In this document: positions 8,910-17,050 of the stretch, in pieces | Layout of the letters: every line of letters starts with the position of its first letter | Numbering within the stretch: the stretch's first letter is position 1 | Origin: Thiobacillus sp. | GTDB taxonomy: Bacteria > Pseudomonadota > Gammaproteobacteria > Burkholderiales > Thiobacillaceae | Direction: 5' to 3' | NCBI GenBank assembly: GCA_013335435.1 | Contig: JAAXVP010000005.1 | Location: forward strand, 1 to 32,571 | Length of the DNA stretch: 32,571 nucleotides | The notes under the pieces: generated by a model | Database searches by the model: none | Seen by the model: the letters and a program-made list of their open reading frames with translations, nothing else | Told to the model about the DNA's origin: nothing | Made by a program: the position numbers and the translations under genes

Positions 8910-10531
8910 GCCCTTGCCCCCAGATGGTCGAGGACGCCTTCGGCGGCCTTGACGCCGTAGGTGTAGGCCTCCTCGAAGATGGAAATCCCGGCCATGTCCG
9001 AATGGGCGAAGAAGATGGGGGGATGCTGCCGCAGGGCCTGCCGGCGCGCCTCGCCCCAGATGAAACCGGGATGGGGGCGGATCATGGCGTGGCCCCACAG
9101 CCTGAGGTCGATACGCCGGATGGCGCCCTCCAACTCGGGGTGGAGCCGCAACACCTCCGCATGGATCAAGGACTTCCATGCCTCCGCGCCGCGCGCCAGG
9201 GCCTGCTCGCGGGCCGCAGGGGGAGGAAGGTGATCCAGCGGCCAGTACCAGGTAATGACCGTCCGGCGCGGCCGCATCGCCAGGCCCTGATGGGTGGCCA
9301 CCACATAACCGAGCATGGGGCTGCCATATACCACGTTGTCCCAGGCCAGTTCGGCACCGGGCCCGGCAGGCAGGCGATCCAGCGTGAGGTTGGCGACCAG
9401 CCAGGGCGAATACCGGAAATCGCGGTCGTCGATGCCCAAGCGGTCGCTGCGCACGATGCGCCGGGCGACGAAGCGCGGCACGGCCAGGACGACGGCGCGG
9501 GCATGCACCCTCAGCACCCGGTTTTCATCCGGCAGGAAGAGGTCGGTGGCCGGCCGTTTACCGTCCTGAACCCGCACCGCCAGGGCGCGGGTGCGGATAC
9601 GATCGGCGATGGGCGCGCGCAGTTTGTCGACCAGCCAGCCGTTGCCTTCCGGCCAGGTCAGCACGGTGTCGCTTTCCGCGTTGGCGGCGCGGCCGGAGCG
9701 GGAGGCGAAGTAGTGGATGCCGGCCCAGGCGGACACCTCGTCCAGGCCGGCGCCGTAATCGTCGCGGCAACTGTAGTCGAGCAGCCAGCGCAGGTGCTCG
9801 CCCCGGTAGCCCTCCCGGTCCAGCCATTTCCGGAAAGAGATCCGGTCGAGCGTGCGTAGGTCCGGGTCGGCGGAACTCGCGTCGATGGGGATGGCGAAGG
9901 CTCGACGGCCGTCCTTGCCGCGCAGGTTCTTGAATGCCGCCATCCGGTCGAAGAAGCGCCGGTATTCGCCGTGCTCCTCGGCACTTACACCCAATTGCGG
10001 CAGCAAGCCGTCCTGCCACTGGCCGTGCATGAGTAGACGTTCATCGGGATCGGCGCAGAGGGCGTAATCGTCGTAAACGGGTAACCCCGCCGGGTCGTAA
10101 CCGGTAATGACGCCTAGCCGCTCGAACAGATGCCGCACCGCCACCGACTCCTCGCTCGGCAGGGGCACGTAATGGGCGCCCCAGGGGTAGGCGGAAATTT
10201 CATTCGCGCCGGCGCGGGAGTGGCCACCCACGGCGTCTTCCATTTCCGCCAACAAGAAGGACACGCCGGCATCGTGCAGGCGCAGCCCCGCCGCCAAGCC
10301 GCTAATGCCGCCCCCGACGATGAGCACGTCGGTTTCCAGCGTCTGCGTCGGCTCCGGGACGTCGCCTGTGCGCAAACGGTGGCCCAACGTGGCATCCGCG
10401 CCCAGCAGGGCACCCGGAATGGGTGGGGGTGCGTGCCGGGACCACGACCACCCCGCCAGTGCGGCGGAACCGGCCAGGCCGGACGCGCCCAACAGCCAGC
10501 GGCGGCGCGCGGGCGACCGGGGCTGGCTCAT
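8906..10531 (-). CDS. FAD-dependent oxidoreductase (flavin amine oxidase-like) with Tat-type signal
   Basis: 541 aa from ATG 10531; N-terminal ARRRWLLGASGLAGSAAL twin-arginine signal, then TDVLIVGGGISGLAAGLRLHDAGVSFLLAEMEDAVGGHS dinucleotide-binding motif. Confidence 0.85.
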   Translation of the reverse strand: MSQPRSPARRRWLLGASGLAGSAALAGWSWSRHAPPPIPGALLGADATLGHRLRTGDVPEPTQTLETDVLIVGGGISGLAAGLRLHDAGVSFLLAEMEDAVGGHSRAGANEISAYPWGAHYVPLPSEESVAVRHLFERLGVITGYDPAGLPVYDDYALCADPDERLLMHGQWQDGLLPQLGVSAEEHGEYRRFFDRMAAFKNLRGKDGRRAFAIPIDASSADPDLRTLDRISFRKWLDREGYRGEHLRWLLDYSCRDDYGAGLDEVSAWAGIHYFASRSGRAANAESDTVLTWPEGNGWLVDKLRAPIADRIRTRALAVRVQDGKRPATDLFLPDENRVLRVHARAVVLAVPRFVARRIVRSDRLGIDDRDFRYSPWLVANLTLDRLPAGPGAELAWDNVVYGSPMLGYVVATHQGLAMRPRRTVITWYWPLDHLPPPAAREQALARGAEAWKSLIHAEVLRLHPELEGAIRRIDLRLWGHAMIRPHPGFIWGEARRQALRQHPPIFFAHSDMAGISIFEEAYTYGVKAAEGVLDHLGARA

Positions 10532-10929
10532 TTGCCGAACCCCATCCGTACGGCCGCCATGGCGAAGGCGAAGACGAATCCGTAGGCGAAGGACTCCAGG
10601 CGCAGTGGCTCCTTGCCCCGGCTGCGCATGCGCGCGCCGATCAGAGCCATCATCAGGCCGGCGCACAACGGGGTCAGGAACAGGTTGAGCCAGCGGGCGG
10701 CGGCGCCGTGGACGAACAGTTCCGGAAACACGAGCAGGCTGATGCCGCCGGCCACCGTGCCGAACAGGGCATGGCCCAGAGTGGCCAACCAGGGATTGAT
10801 GGGGCCGCGCCGGAACGGCTCGCGCACACTGCGTAGGCCCACTTCAGCCAGCAGTTCGAAAACCGCCTGGAGGGCGATTTCCAGTATGGCCTGAAGCAGG
10901 TAAGCGAGGATTTCCGCCAGGATTTCCAT
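10528..10929 (-). CDS. small membrane protein, unknown function
   Basis: 133 aa from ATG 10929: MEILAEILAYLLQAILEIALQAVFELLAEVGLRSVREPF...; about three hydrophobic segments; 4-nt overlap with downstream gene. Confidence 0.6.
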   Translation of the reverse strand: MEILAEILAYLLQAILEIALQAVFELLAEVGLRSVREPFRRGPINPWLATLGHALFGTVAGGISLLVFPELFVHGAAARWLNLFLTPLCAGLMMALIGARMRSRGKEPLRLESFAYGFVFAFAMAAVRMGFGK

Positions 10930-10934
10930 GTCGG

Positions 10935-12449
10935 CTACCAGACGGTCTGGTAGGCCCCCCATTCCTCGTCGAAGTAGCGCACCAACACCTGGTTGTCGAG
11001 CCGCTGCACACCGCTGTCGACATAGGCCATGTCGGCCGGGAAATGCAGCATGCGTTCGGTTTCCTCCACGCTCACGTAACGCAGCCCGTCGGGATAGCGT
11101 TGCGGCGGCGACCAGTGTCCCCGGCTGGCGAGCAGGTAGCCCCACTCGCCGAAGGCCGGCACATAGGCATGGTAGGGGGTGACTTGGTAGCCCGCCGCCG
11201 CCAGGGTGTTGCGCACGCACCAATAGGACTTGCGTGCCACCAGCGGCGAGGTGCTTTGCACGACGATGCGGGTCTCCGCATGGGTCAGCCCGTGCAGGGC
11301 CCGATAGAAGCTCAACGAATAGAGCTTGCCGATGGAGTAGTTGGAAGGGTCCGGCAAGTCGATGACGATGGCGTCGTAGGGCGGCATGCCGGCTGCCGCC
11401 GACTTGCGCACCCAGAGGAAGGCATCCTGGTTGATGATCCGCAACCTGGACGACTTGAGGGCATCGCCGTTCAACGCCGTGAGCAGTTCATTGCCGGAAA
11501 ACAGCCGGGTCATGGCCGGGTCCAGGTCGACCAGGGTGACGTGTTCCACCGCCGGATATTTCCATATTTCGCGTAGCGCCAGGCCATCGCCGCCGCCGAT
11601 GATCAGCACGCGCCGAGGCCGGTCCAGCGACGCCAGTGCCGGGTGCACCAGTGCCTCGTGATAGCGGTATTCGTCCAGGCTGGAAAATTGCAGGTTGCCG
11701 TTGAGGTAAAGGCGCAGGTCCCGGCCGGCCCGGGTCAGCACGATGCGCTGGTAGGGGGTGGACTGGGCGTGGATCACCCTGCCCGGATAGGTGGCCGCTT
11801 CCGCCGTGCCGGTGATGTCCTCGGCATGGATGAACCCCGCCAGCAGTGCCAGCAGGACCACGAAGGCCATGCCGCGCTGCGGCCGGGCGCCGGGGATGGC
11901 GTCCGGGACCGCGTAAAGAAGCCACAGGGCCACCAGCACGTTCATCATGCCGAACAGGAAGCCGGTCTGGATCAGGCCCAGGTGGGGCACCAGCAGGAGG
12001 GGGAAAAGGATGGAGGCGAACAGGGCGCCGGCGTAATCGAAGGTGAACACCCGGGAGACCAGGTCGCTGAACTCGAAACGGTCCTTGAGGATGCGCAGCA
12101 GCAAGGGGATTTCGATGCCCACCAGGATGCCCACGGCGAGGACGTCGGCATAGAGGATGACGCGGAACGATTCCACCCGCTCGAAGACCAGGAACAGCAG
12201 GGCCGCCGAGCCGCCGCCCAGGGCGCCGACCAGGATTTCCACCTGTACGAACACGGCCACCAGATTGCGCCGGACATAGCGCGACAACCAGGAACCGATG
12301 CCCATGGCCGAAAGGTAGGCGCCGATGATGGTGGAGAACTGGGTGACCGAATCGCCCAGGAGATAACTCGCCAGGGTGCCGGCGATCAGCTCGTACACCA
12401 GCCCGCAGGTGGCGATGACGAAGACGGAGACGAGCAGCAGGAAGGCCAA
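10935..12449 (-). CDS. spermidine synthase-like protein with N-terminal multi-TM domain
   Basis: 504 aa; N-terminal hydrophobic helices, C-terminal aminopropyltransferase-like Rossmann fold with VLIIGGGDGLALREIWKYPAVEHVTLVDLDPAMTRLF and VIDLPDPSN. Confidence 0.88.
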   Translation of the reverse strand: MAFLLLVSVFVIATCGLVYELIAGTLASYLLGDSVTQFSTIIGAYLSAMGIGSWLSRYVRRNLVAVFVQVEILVGALGGGSAALLFLVFERVESFRVILYADVLAVGILVGIEIPLLLRILKDRFEFSDLVSRVFTFDYAGALFASILFPLLLVPHLGLIQTGFLFGMMNVLVALWLLYAVPDAIPGARPQRGMAFVVLLALLAGFIHAEDITGTAEAATYPGRVIHAQSTPYQRIVLTRAGRDLRLYLNGNLQFSSLDEYRYHEALVHPALASLDRPRRVLIIGGGDGLALREIWKYPAVEHVTLVDLDPAMTRLFSGNELLTALNGDALKSSRLRIINQDAFLWVRKSAAAGMPPYDAIVIDLPDPSNYSIGKLYSLSFYRALHGLTHAETRIVVQSTSPLVARKSYWCVRNTLAAAGYQVTPYHAYVPAFGEWGYLLASRGHWSPPQRYPDGLRYVSVEETERMLHFPADMAYVDSGVQRLDNQVLVRYFDEEWGAYQTVW

Positions 12450-12521
12450 GGGGGTGCCTATCGAAGTCCGGCCGGCGGCCGGACTCCGCCGCGGAACAGG
12501 ATGATGGCGCTCTCGCCGGTC

Positions 12522-12743
12522 TCACCCATGCACGGCCGCGCTGATGATGATGGCGATCCCCAGCATCACCGCGCCCAGGAACACGGCCAGGGCGATGTTC
12601 TGTTTCTGGGTAAGCTCATCCCAGAGATCGACCTTGGGTGTGAAAAACTCCAGGATGCCGAAGCAAAGCGCGAAAAACCCCACGCCCACGGCGGAGAACA
12701 GCACGGCGTTGAGGACGAATTTCCACTGGACGGGGTCTTCCAT
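12522..12743 (-). CDS. DUF350-family membrane protein
   Basis: 73 aa, two TM segments: MEDPVQWKFVLNAVLFSAVGVGFFALCFGILEFFTPKVDLWDELTQKQNIALAVFLGAVMLGIAIIISAAVHG. Confidence 0.75.
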   Translation of the reverse strand: MEDPVQWKFVLNAVLFSAVGVGFFALCFGILEFFTPKVDLWDELTQKQNIALAVFLGAVMLGIAIIISAAVHG

Positions 12744-12751
12744 GAGAGCTC

Positions 12752-12904
12752 CTATTTGTGGCTGACCTGGCCGCTGGCGGACCGGCTGGCCGGGTCGGTG
12801 TCGTTAAAAAGGCTGGAAACCATGTAGCCCCGGTAATTGGCCCAGGCCATGCCGGCTACCAGGCAAAGGGCGAGGATCTGATACAGGCGAGGCGGTTTAT
12901 TCAT
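12752..12904 (-). CDS. 50-aa single-TM small protein
   Basis: Manual translation: MNKPPRLYQILALCLVAGMAWANYRGYMVSSLFNDTDPASRSASGQVSHK*; fits between DUF350 and DUF4178 genes and is missing from the supplied track (below its length cutoff). Confidence 0.55.
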   Translation of the reverse strand: MNKPPRLYQILALCLVAGMAWANYRGYMVSSLFNDTDPASRSASGQVSHK

Positions 12905-14225
12905 CATCGTTGCTTAATGAATTCTTGATGCTGGCGTAGCCCTCCGGCATGTAGTCGCTTTCCGACCAGCGCGCGTATTCGAAACCGTGATGGCGCAGCC
13001 AAAGAAACGCGGGGTAAGGCAGCAGGGCCAGCAATAGGGCGAACCAGTTGGACCAGATGGGGGTGTCGCGCAATACCCGCACGCTGAAGGTCTGCTTGCC
13101 GGGCCGCCCCAGCTGGAAATCCCCCGCGTCCGGCTCCAGGACGAGCCGGTACTGGCCGCCGGGCACGGCCGAGAAACAGTTCGAGGCCTTGGTATCGCCC
13201 TCGCTCCAGTGTTCCCCGCCATCGTAGCCGGAGTAGTACTCCATGCCCTGGAGCAGGTTGCGGCGTTCCAGGGTGGCTTCATTGACCAGGGTCGCGCTCA
13301 GTTCCGCCCAACTGTTGTTGAGTACCGCCTGGCTCTCAAGGCAGACGTTGGCGCTTTCCTTTTGCAGGACGAAAGAATGGCTTACATGGGTCCGGTCGGG
13401 GCTTTCTGTCGTGGCATCGAAGGTATCCACAAGAGCCTGCTGGCCGGATGCGCTGTAAACCTGGGCAAACTGGATGGCAGTGGCCACCAGCGTCGCCAGC
13501 AGGGCCGCGCGCAGCACACCGGGCAGGCGCCGGGCGAACGACGAGGGCTGGTTGGCCGCCACGCCACGCGGCGGCGGCATCTTGCCAGGGTCGATGGCAA
13601 AGGCGGCGGCGATTTCCTCCTGGCTGACATAAACGCCCAGGGCGGTGTTCGTCTCATCCTTCCCCTTCTCCACCGACAGGATGTAGGGCGGCGCGATGGA
13701 ATCGCTGACCTGTGCCGTATCACCCTTCTTCACACGCCAGTAGAACTCCCCCAGCACGTAGTCCACCCTGGCCTCGCCCGTGAAGAAGCGGGCGAAACTG
13801 GCCTCCGCCGGCAGGGCCATGCCGCTCTTGATCACCCGATATAAGGTCCAGTGGCCTTGCGCCTGAGCCAGGAAGCGGAAGCCGTGACGCGGGTTGAACA
13901 ACAGGTACTCCTCCCAGGCGTATCGGCCCTCCTGGGCGGAACCGCTGCTGCGTTCCTGGTAGCCGATAACCTCCCAGGGAGTCCCCTCTAGGCTGGCTCG
14001 GGTACCCAGGGGAATGAGCAGGGGGCGTTGGCTTTCCCAGGCCTTATTCAGGACCTTCACGTCTTCCCGCGCCACGTCCAGCAAGGAGCCGCATTGGCTG
14101 CACGCCGCGTTGACGCTGTGGCCAACCGCGCGCAGTGTGATGGCGCCGCCGCAGACCGGACATTGCATGACTTGCGGCCGGCCGGCCGGCGAGGCCGATG
14201 GCACCGGGATTTCCGGCTCGGCCAT
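12897..14225 (-). CDS. DUF4178-like protein with N-terminal zinc ribbon and C-terminal TM-flanked extracytoplasmic domain
   Basis: 442 aa; QCPVCGGAITLRAVGHSVNAACSQCGS zinc ribbon; WEVIGYQERSS...WEEYLLFNPRHGFRFLAQAQGHW; two TM segments flanking about 150 aa. Confidence 0.75.
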   Translation of the reverse strand: MAEPEIPVPSASPAGRPQVMQCPVCGGAITLRAVGHSVNAACSQCGSLLDVAREDVKVLNKAWESQRPLLIPLGTRASLEGTPWEVIGYQERSSGSAQEGRYAWEEYLLFNPRHGFRFLAQAQGHWTLYRVIKSGMALPAEASFARFFTGEARVDYVLGEFYWRVKKGDTAQVSDSIAPPYILSVEKGKDETNTALGVYVSQEEIAAAFAIDPGKMPPPRGVAANQPSSFARRLPGVLRAALLATLVATAIQFAQVYSASGQQALVDTFDATTESPDRTHVSHSFVLQKESANVCLESQAVLNNSWAELSATLVNEATLERRNLLQGMEYYSGYDGGEHWSEGDTKASNCFSAVPGGQYRLVLEPDAGDFQLGRPGKQTFSVRVLRDTPIWSNWFALLLALLPYPAFLWLRHHGFEYARWSESDYMPEGYASIKNSLSNDDE

Positions 14226-14873
14226 CTACCAGCCCTCCAGCGGACGGGTATTTTCCAGCTTCAGTTCATCCCAGCCGGCATAACGCCCCTGATACAGACG
14301 CCCTTCGTTCTGGTGGATTTCCAGGCTGGCGAAACCGCCCGCGCCTTCCAGGTCGATGGCCAGCGCCTTCCGGCCCCGGTTGGCGAGGAAAGGCAGTTCG
14401 CCCTCGCTACCCAGGCAGATGGTATGTTTGACGTCCACCACTTCCCAGGCCCGTTCGCCCACGTTCACGCGCTCGCCCGGCTTGGGTTTCCAGGTGGCGA
14501 GATCGCGGTTGATCACGGGGCGGCCCTCATGTTCCAGCGGCCGTTCGAAGCAGGCGGCGAAGAAGCCCTGGGCTTCCGCCAGCCAGCCCTTGCGAGCGTC
14601 TTCGGTGACCATGAACCACTCGTTCCAGGTGCCGTCCTGCCAGCCGATCTTCACCCGGCCCAGCAAGGAGAAGCCGACGCCGTCCAGCACGCCGCGGGTA
14701 CCGATCTGGAAAGGACTCATGTCCGGCGGCAGGGCCGCCATCTTGCCGAACGCCTCCACATCCACGTCGCGGCGCAGGATCATGCTTTTGCAATGGTTAC
14801 AGACGGCGTAGACCGAGATGCCGGAATGGAACTCTCCCGGTGCGCCGCAGGCTGGGCAAGTGTATCCGTGCAT
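14226..14873 (-). CDS. DUF4178-like zinc ribbon protein
   Basis: 215 aa; YTCPACGAPGEFHSGISVYAVCNHCKS; LLGRVKIGWQDGTWNEWFMVTEDARKGWLAEAQGFF; abuts the next gene directly. Confidence 0.75.
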   Translation of the reverse strand: MHGYTCPACGAPGEFHSGISVYAVCNHCKSMILRRDVDVEAFGKMAALPPDMSPFQIGTRGVLDGVGFSLLGRVKIGWQDGTWNEWFMVTEDARKGWLAEAQGFFAACFERPLEHEGRPVINRDLATWKPKPGERVNVGERAWEVVDVKHTICLGSEGELPFLANRGRKALAIDLEGAGGFASLEIHQNEGRLYQGRYAGWDELKLENTRPLEGW

Positions 14874-14882
14874 GGACCGGGC

Positions 14883-15884
14883 TTACTGGATGCGGCCCAG
14901 CAATTCCGTCTTCTTGGCCTCGAATTCGGCCTGGGTGATCAGGCCCTTGGCGAGCAGGTCGCCGAGTTTCTCGATCAAGGCAATAGGATCCTCCTGGGCC
15001 GGGCCGGCGGTCGCGGCGGCTGGCGGGGTTGCCGTCATGGCCTGCCCCATTGCTTGCGCCATGGCCAGCCCGGCCCCCATGCCGGCGCCGATCCCGGCGA
15101 TGCCGCCGGGGTTCTCGGCCGCCAGGGGGATGGCATCGGCGGTCTGGAAGCGGGTGTATTGCCCCAGGTCGCCCACGATGCGCTGGGAGGCGGCCCGGTC
15201 CAGGTGTTTTTCCAACTCCTCCGGCAGGGACAGGCTTTGCAGGAAGAAGGTGGCCAGCTCCAGCCCATACTCACGGAAGGCCGGGGCGACGGCCTCCTTG
15301 AGCCGGTTGGAGAACTCGGCCTGGTTGGCGGCCATGTCCACGAAGGCCACGGCGCTGCCCCCGAGGAAACTGCCCAGGGCGGTGAGGATGATGGCCCGCA
15401 GCTGGCCGTCCAAGTCGTCCACGGTATAGCGCGCCGCCGTACCGGACAGCTTGCGCCAGAAAGGCTCCAACTCGGCGATGCGAAATGAATACGTGCCGAA
15501 CGCGCGGATGCGCAGCGGACCGAACTCCTTGTCGCGCACCGTGATGGGCTGGGTGGTGCCCCATTTGCGGTCGATCTGCTCGCGCAGGCTGAAGTAATAG
15601 ACATCCGACTTGAAGGGCGACTCGAAGAACTTGTCCCAGTTCTTCAGGTAGGTCAGCACCGGCAGGGTCTGGGTGGTGAGCGTGTAGGTGCCGGCGTCGA
15701 ACCGGTCGGCGAAGCGGCCCTCGTCTATGAATACGGCCTGTTGGGTCTCGCGCACCACCAGTTGCGCCCCGTTCTGGATTTCCATGTCGGCCATGGGGTA
15801 GCGCCAAGCCAGAACGCCCGGCTCATCTTCCGTCCACTGGATGACGTCGATGAACTGTTTGGCGACAAAATCGAACAGGCCCAT
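14883..15884 (-). CDS. SPFH-domain protein with C-terminal SHOCT-like motif (YdjI/virion-core-protein type)
   Basis: 333 aa from ATG 15884 preceded by GGGAGAG: MGLFDFVAKQFIDVIQWTEDEPGVLAWRYPMADMEIQNGAQLVVRETQQAVF...; C-term IALIEKLGDLLAKGLITQAEFEAKKTELLGRIQ. Confidence 0.85.
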   Translation of the reverse strand: MGLFDFVAKQFIDVIQWTEDEPGVLAWRYPMADMEIQNGAQLVVRETQQAVFIDEGRFADRFDAGTYTLTTQTLPVLTYLKNWDKFFESPFKSDVYYFSLREQIDRKWGTTQPITVRDKEFGPLRIRAFGTYSFRIAELEPFWRKLSGTAARYTVDDLDGQLRAIILTALGSFLGGSAVAFVDMAANQAEFSNRLKEAVAPAFREYGLELATFFLQSLSLPEELEKHLDRAASQRIVGDLGQYTRFQTADAIPLAAENPGGIAGIGAGMGAGLAMAQAMGQAMTATPPAAATAGPAQEDPIALIEKLGDLLAKGLITQAEFEAKKTELLGRIQ

Positions 15885-15913
15885 GAATTCTCTCCCTATC
15901 GGTTTCTTGGTAT

Positions 15914-15936
15914 TGCCGGCACCAACAATGCCGGCA
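15914..15936. promoter_or_regulatory. GC-rich hairpin in the leader of the SPFH operon
   Basis: TGCCGGCA-CCAACAA-TGCCGGCA: 8-bp perfect stem, 7-nt loop, about 30 nt upstream of the SPFH start; no T tract. Confidence 0.4.
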
Positions 15937-16251
15937 CGGGAAATCCTACCGGAACTTATTGCCTGCGCCCAGTACCGCAGGCCGGTACGGAATCGCACCG
16001 CATCGACCGGCAAATCGCATTGGACTCAGCCCCGGCCGCACACTGCTCACCGGGGGCGGATCGCTCAGCAGCCATCGGTTTGGAAGCTGTGAATTAGATT
16101 ACTTTGATGTCGGACTCAACAGCCGGGCACAACGCCCGGATACGCAGACTCTTTGGCGAGGAGGTTCCGGCTGCCGTCGCGATCACACCGCCCGGATTCC
16201 TCTTGACGACGGAACCCGCAACAAGCCCAACGATGGCGCGCCACCGCACGC

Positions 16252-17013
16252 TCATGGGTAGTGGAATTCGCCGATCAGGATCAGTTCGCCGGCGTTGCGC
16301 AACGGCACGGTGAAGAACTGCTTCTTTTCGCCGGGTGTGTTTTCCTGCGAAATGACCGTGACATTGGCGACGGTTATTTCGCCCTCGCCGTCGCCACGCC
16401 CGTAATAGTTCACATACACCAGATAGGCGCCGGGCAAGGGGGCCGGCATCGAGAAGATCTCCGGGCCATAGCCGGTGGTGACATCCACATCGAGCGCGCC
16501 GCCATTGTCGAGCACGCGGTTGCCGTAGAAGGCGTGGCCTCCGTCCGGGGTGACGACGTGCAGATCGAGATCGGTGCCGTCGGTGTCCCAGGCCAGTACG
16601 ACGCGCAATCGGCTTTGCGCGCGGCCGCCGTAGGATTCATGAAACTGGACGCGCCGGCTTGCGCCGCCCGGCGCGCGCAGTTCGACGCTGTTGCTACCCC
16701 GGCCGAAGCTGTAAGGACGCGAGAAACTGCCGTCCGATTCGATCCGTTGCGGCAGTGCCACACCGTTGACGATCAGGGTCGCCGGTGCCCGGCCGGGCTT
16801 CTTCGCCTGGGCGATGCGCCCGGCGATCAGCCCCGCGCGCGACTGGCCTTCCGGCACCGATACCACCACTGCCGGGTAGTTGACCGGCTGGCTGTAGCGC
16901 ACGTTCTGCCCCTCGCTGTTGCGCCAGCCACCGATCGGCGCGGTGATTTCGACATCGGCCGCGCTGGCGGTCGCGCTGAAGAGCAGACTCAGTAGGATCG
17001 TAGCAGTGCGCAT
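16252..17013 (-). CDS. yfaP: YfaP-like DUF2135 secreted protein
   Basis: 253 aa, signal peptide; LAWDTDGTDLDLHVVTPDGGHAFYGNR...GALDVDVTTGYGPEIF, YLVYVNYYG; at the end of a yfa-type operon. Confidence 0.85.
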   Translation of the reverse strand: MRTATILLSLLFSATASAADVEITAPIGGWRNSEGQNVRYSQPVNYPAVVVSVPEGQSRAGLIAGRIAQAKKPGRAPATLIVNGVALPQRIESDGSFSRPYSFGRGSNSVELRAPGGASRRVQFHESYGGRAQSRLRVVLAWDTDGTDLDLHVVTPDGGHAFYGNRVLDNGGALDVDVTTGYGPEIFSMPAPLPGAYLVYVNYYGRGDGEGEITVANVTVISQENTPGEKKQFFTVPLRNAGELILIGEFHYP

Positions 17014-17050
17014 GGCGGGTCGCCTGTTCAGGATGGTGAAGGAATGAGGA

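Noticed and set aside
11643-12827. 394-aa plus-strand ORF rich in His/Gln/Asp
   Set aside because: Antisense to the spermidine-synthase-like and DUF350 genes; shadow ORF.
14028-15488. 486-aa plus-strand ORF
   Set aside because: Antisense to SPFH/DUF4178 genes that have clear motifs.
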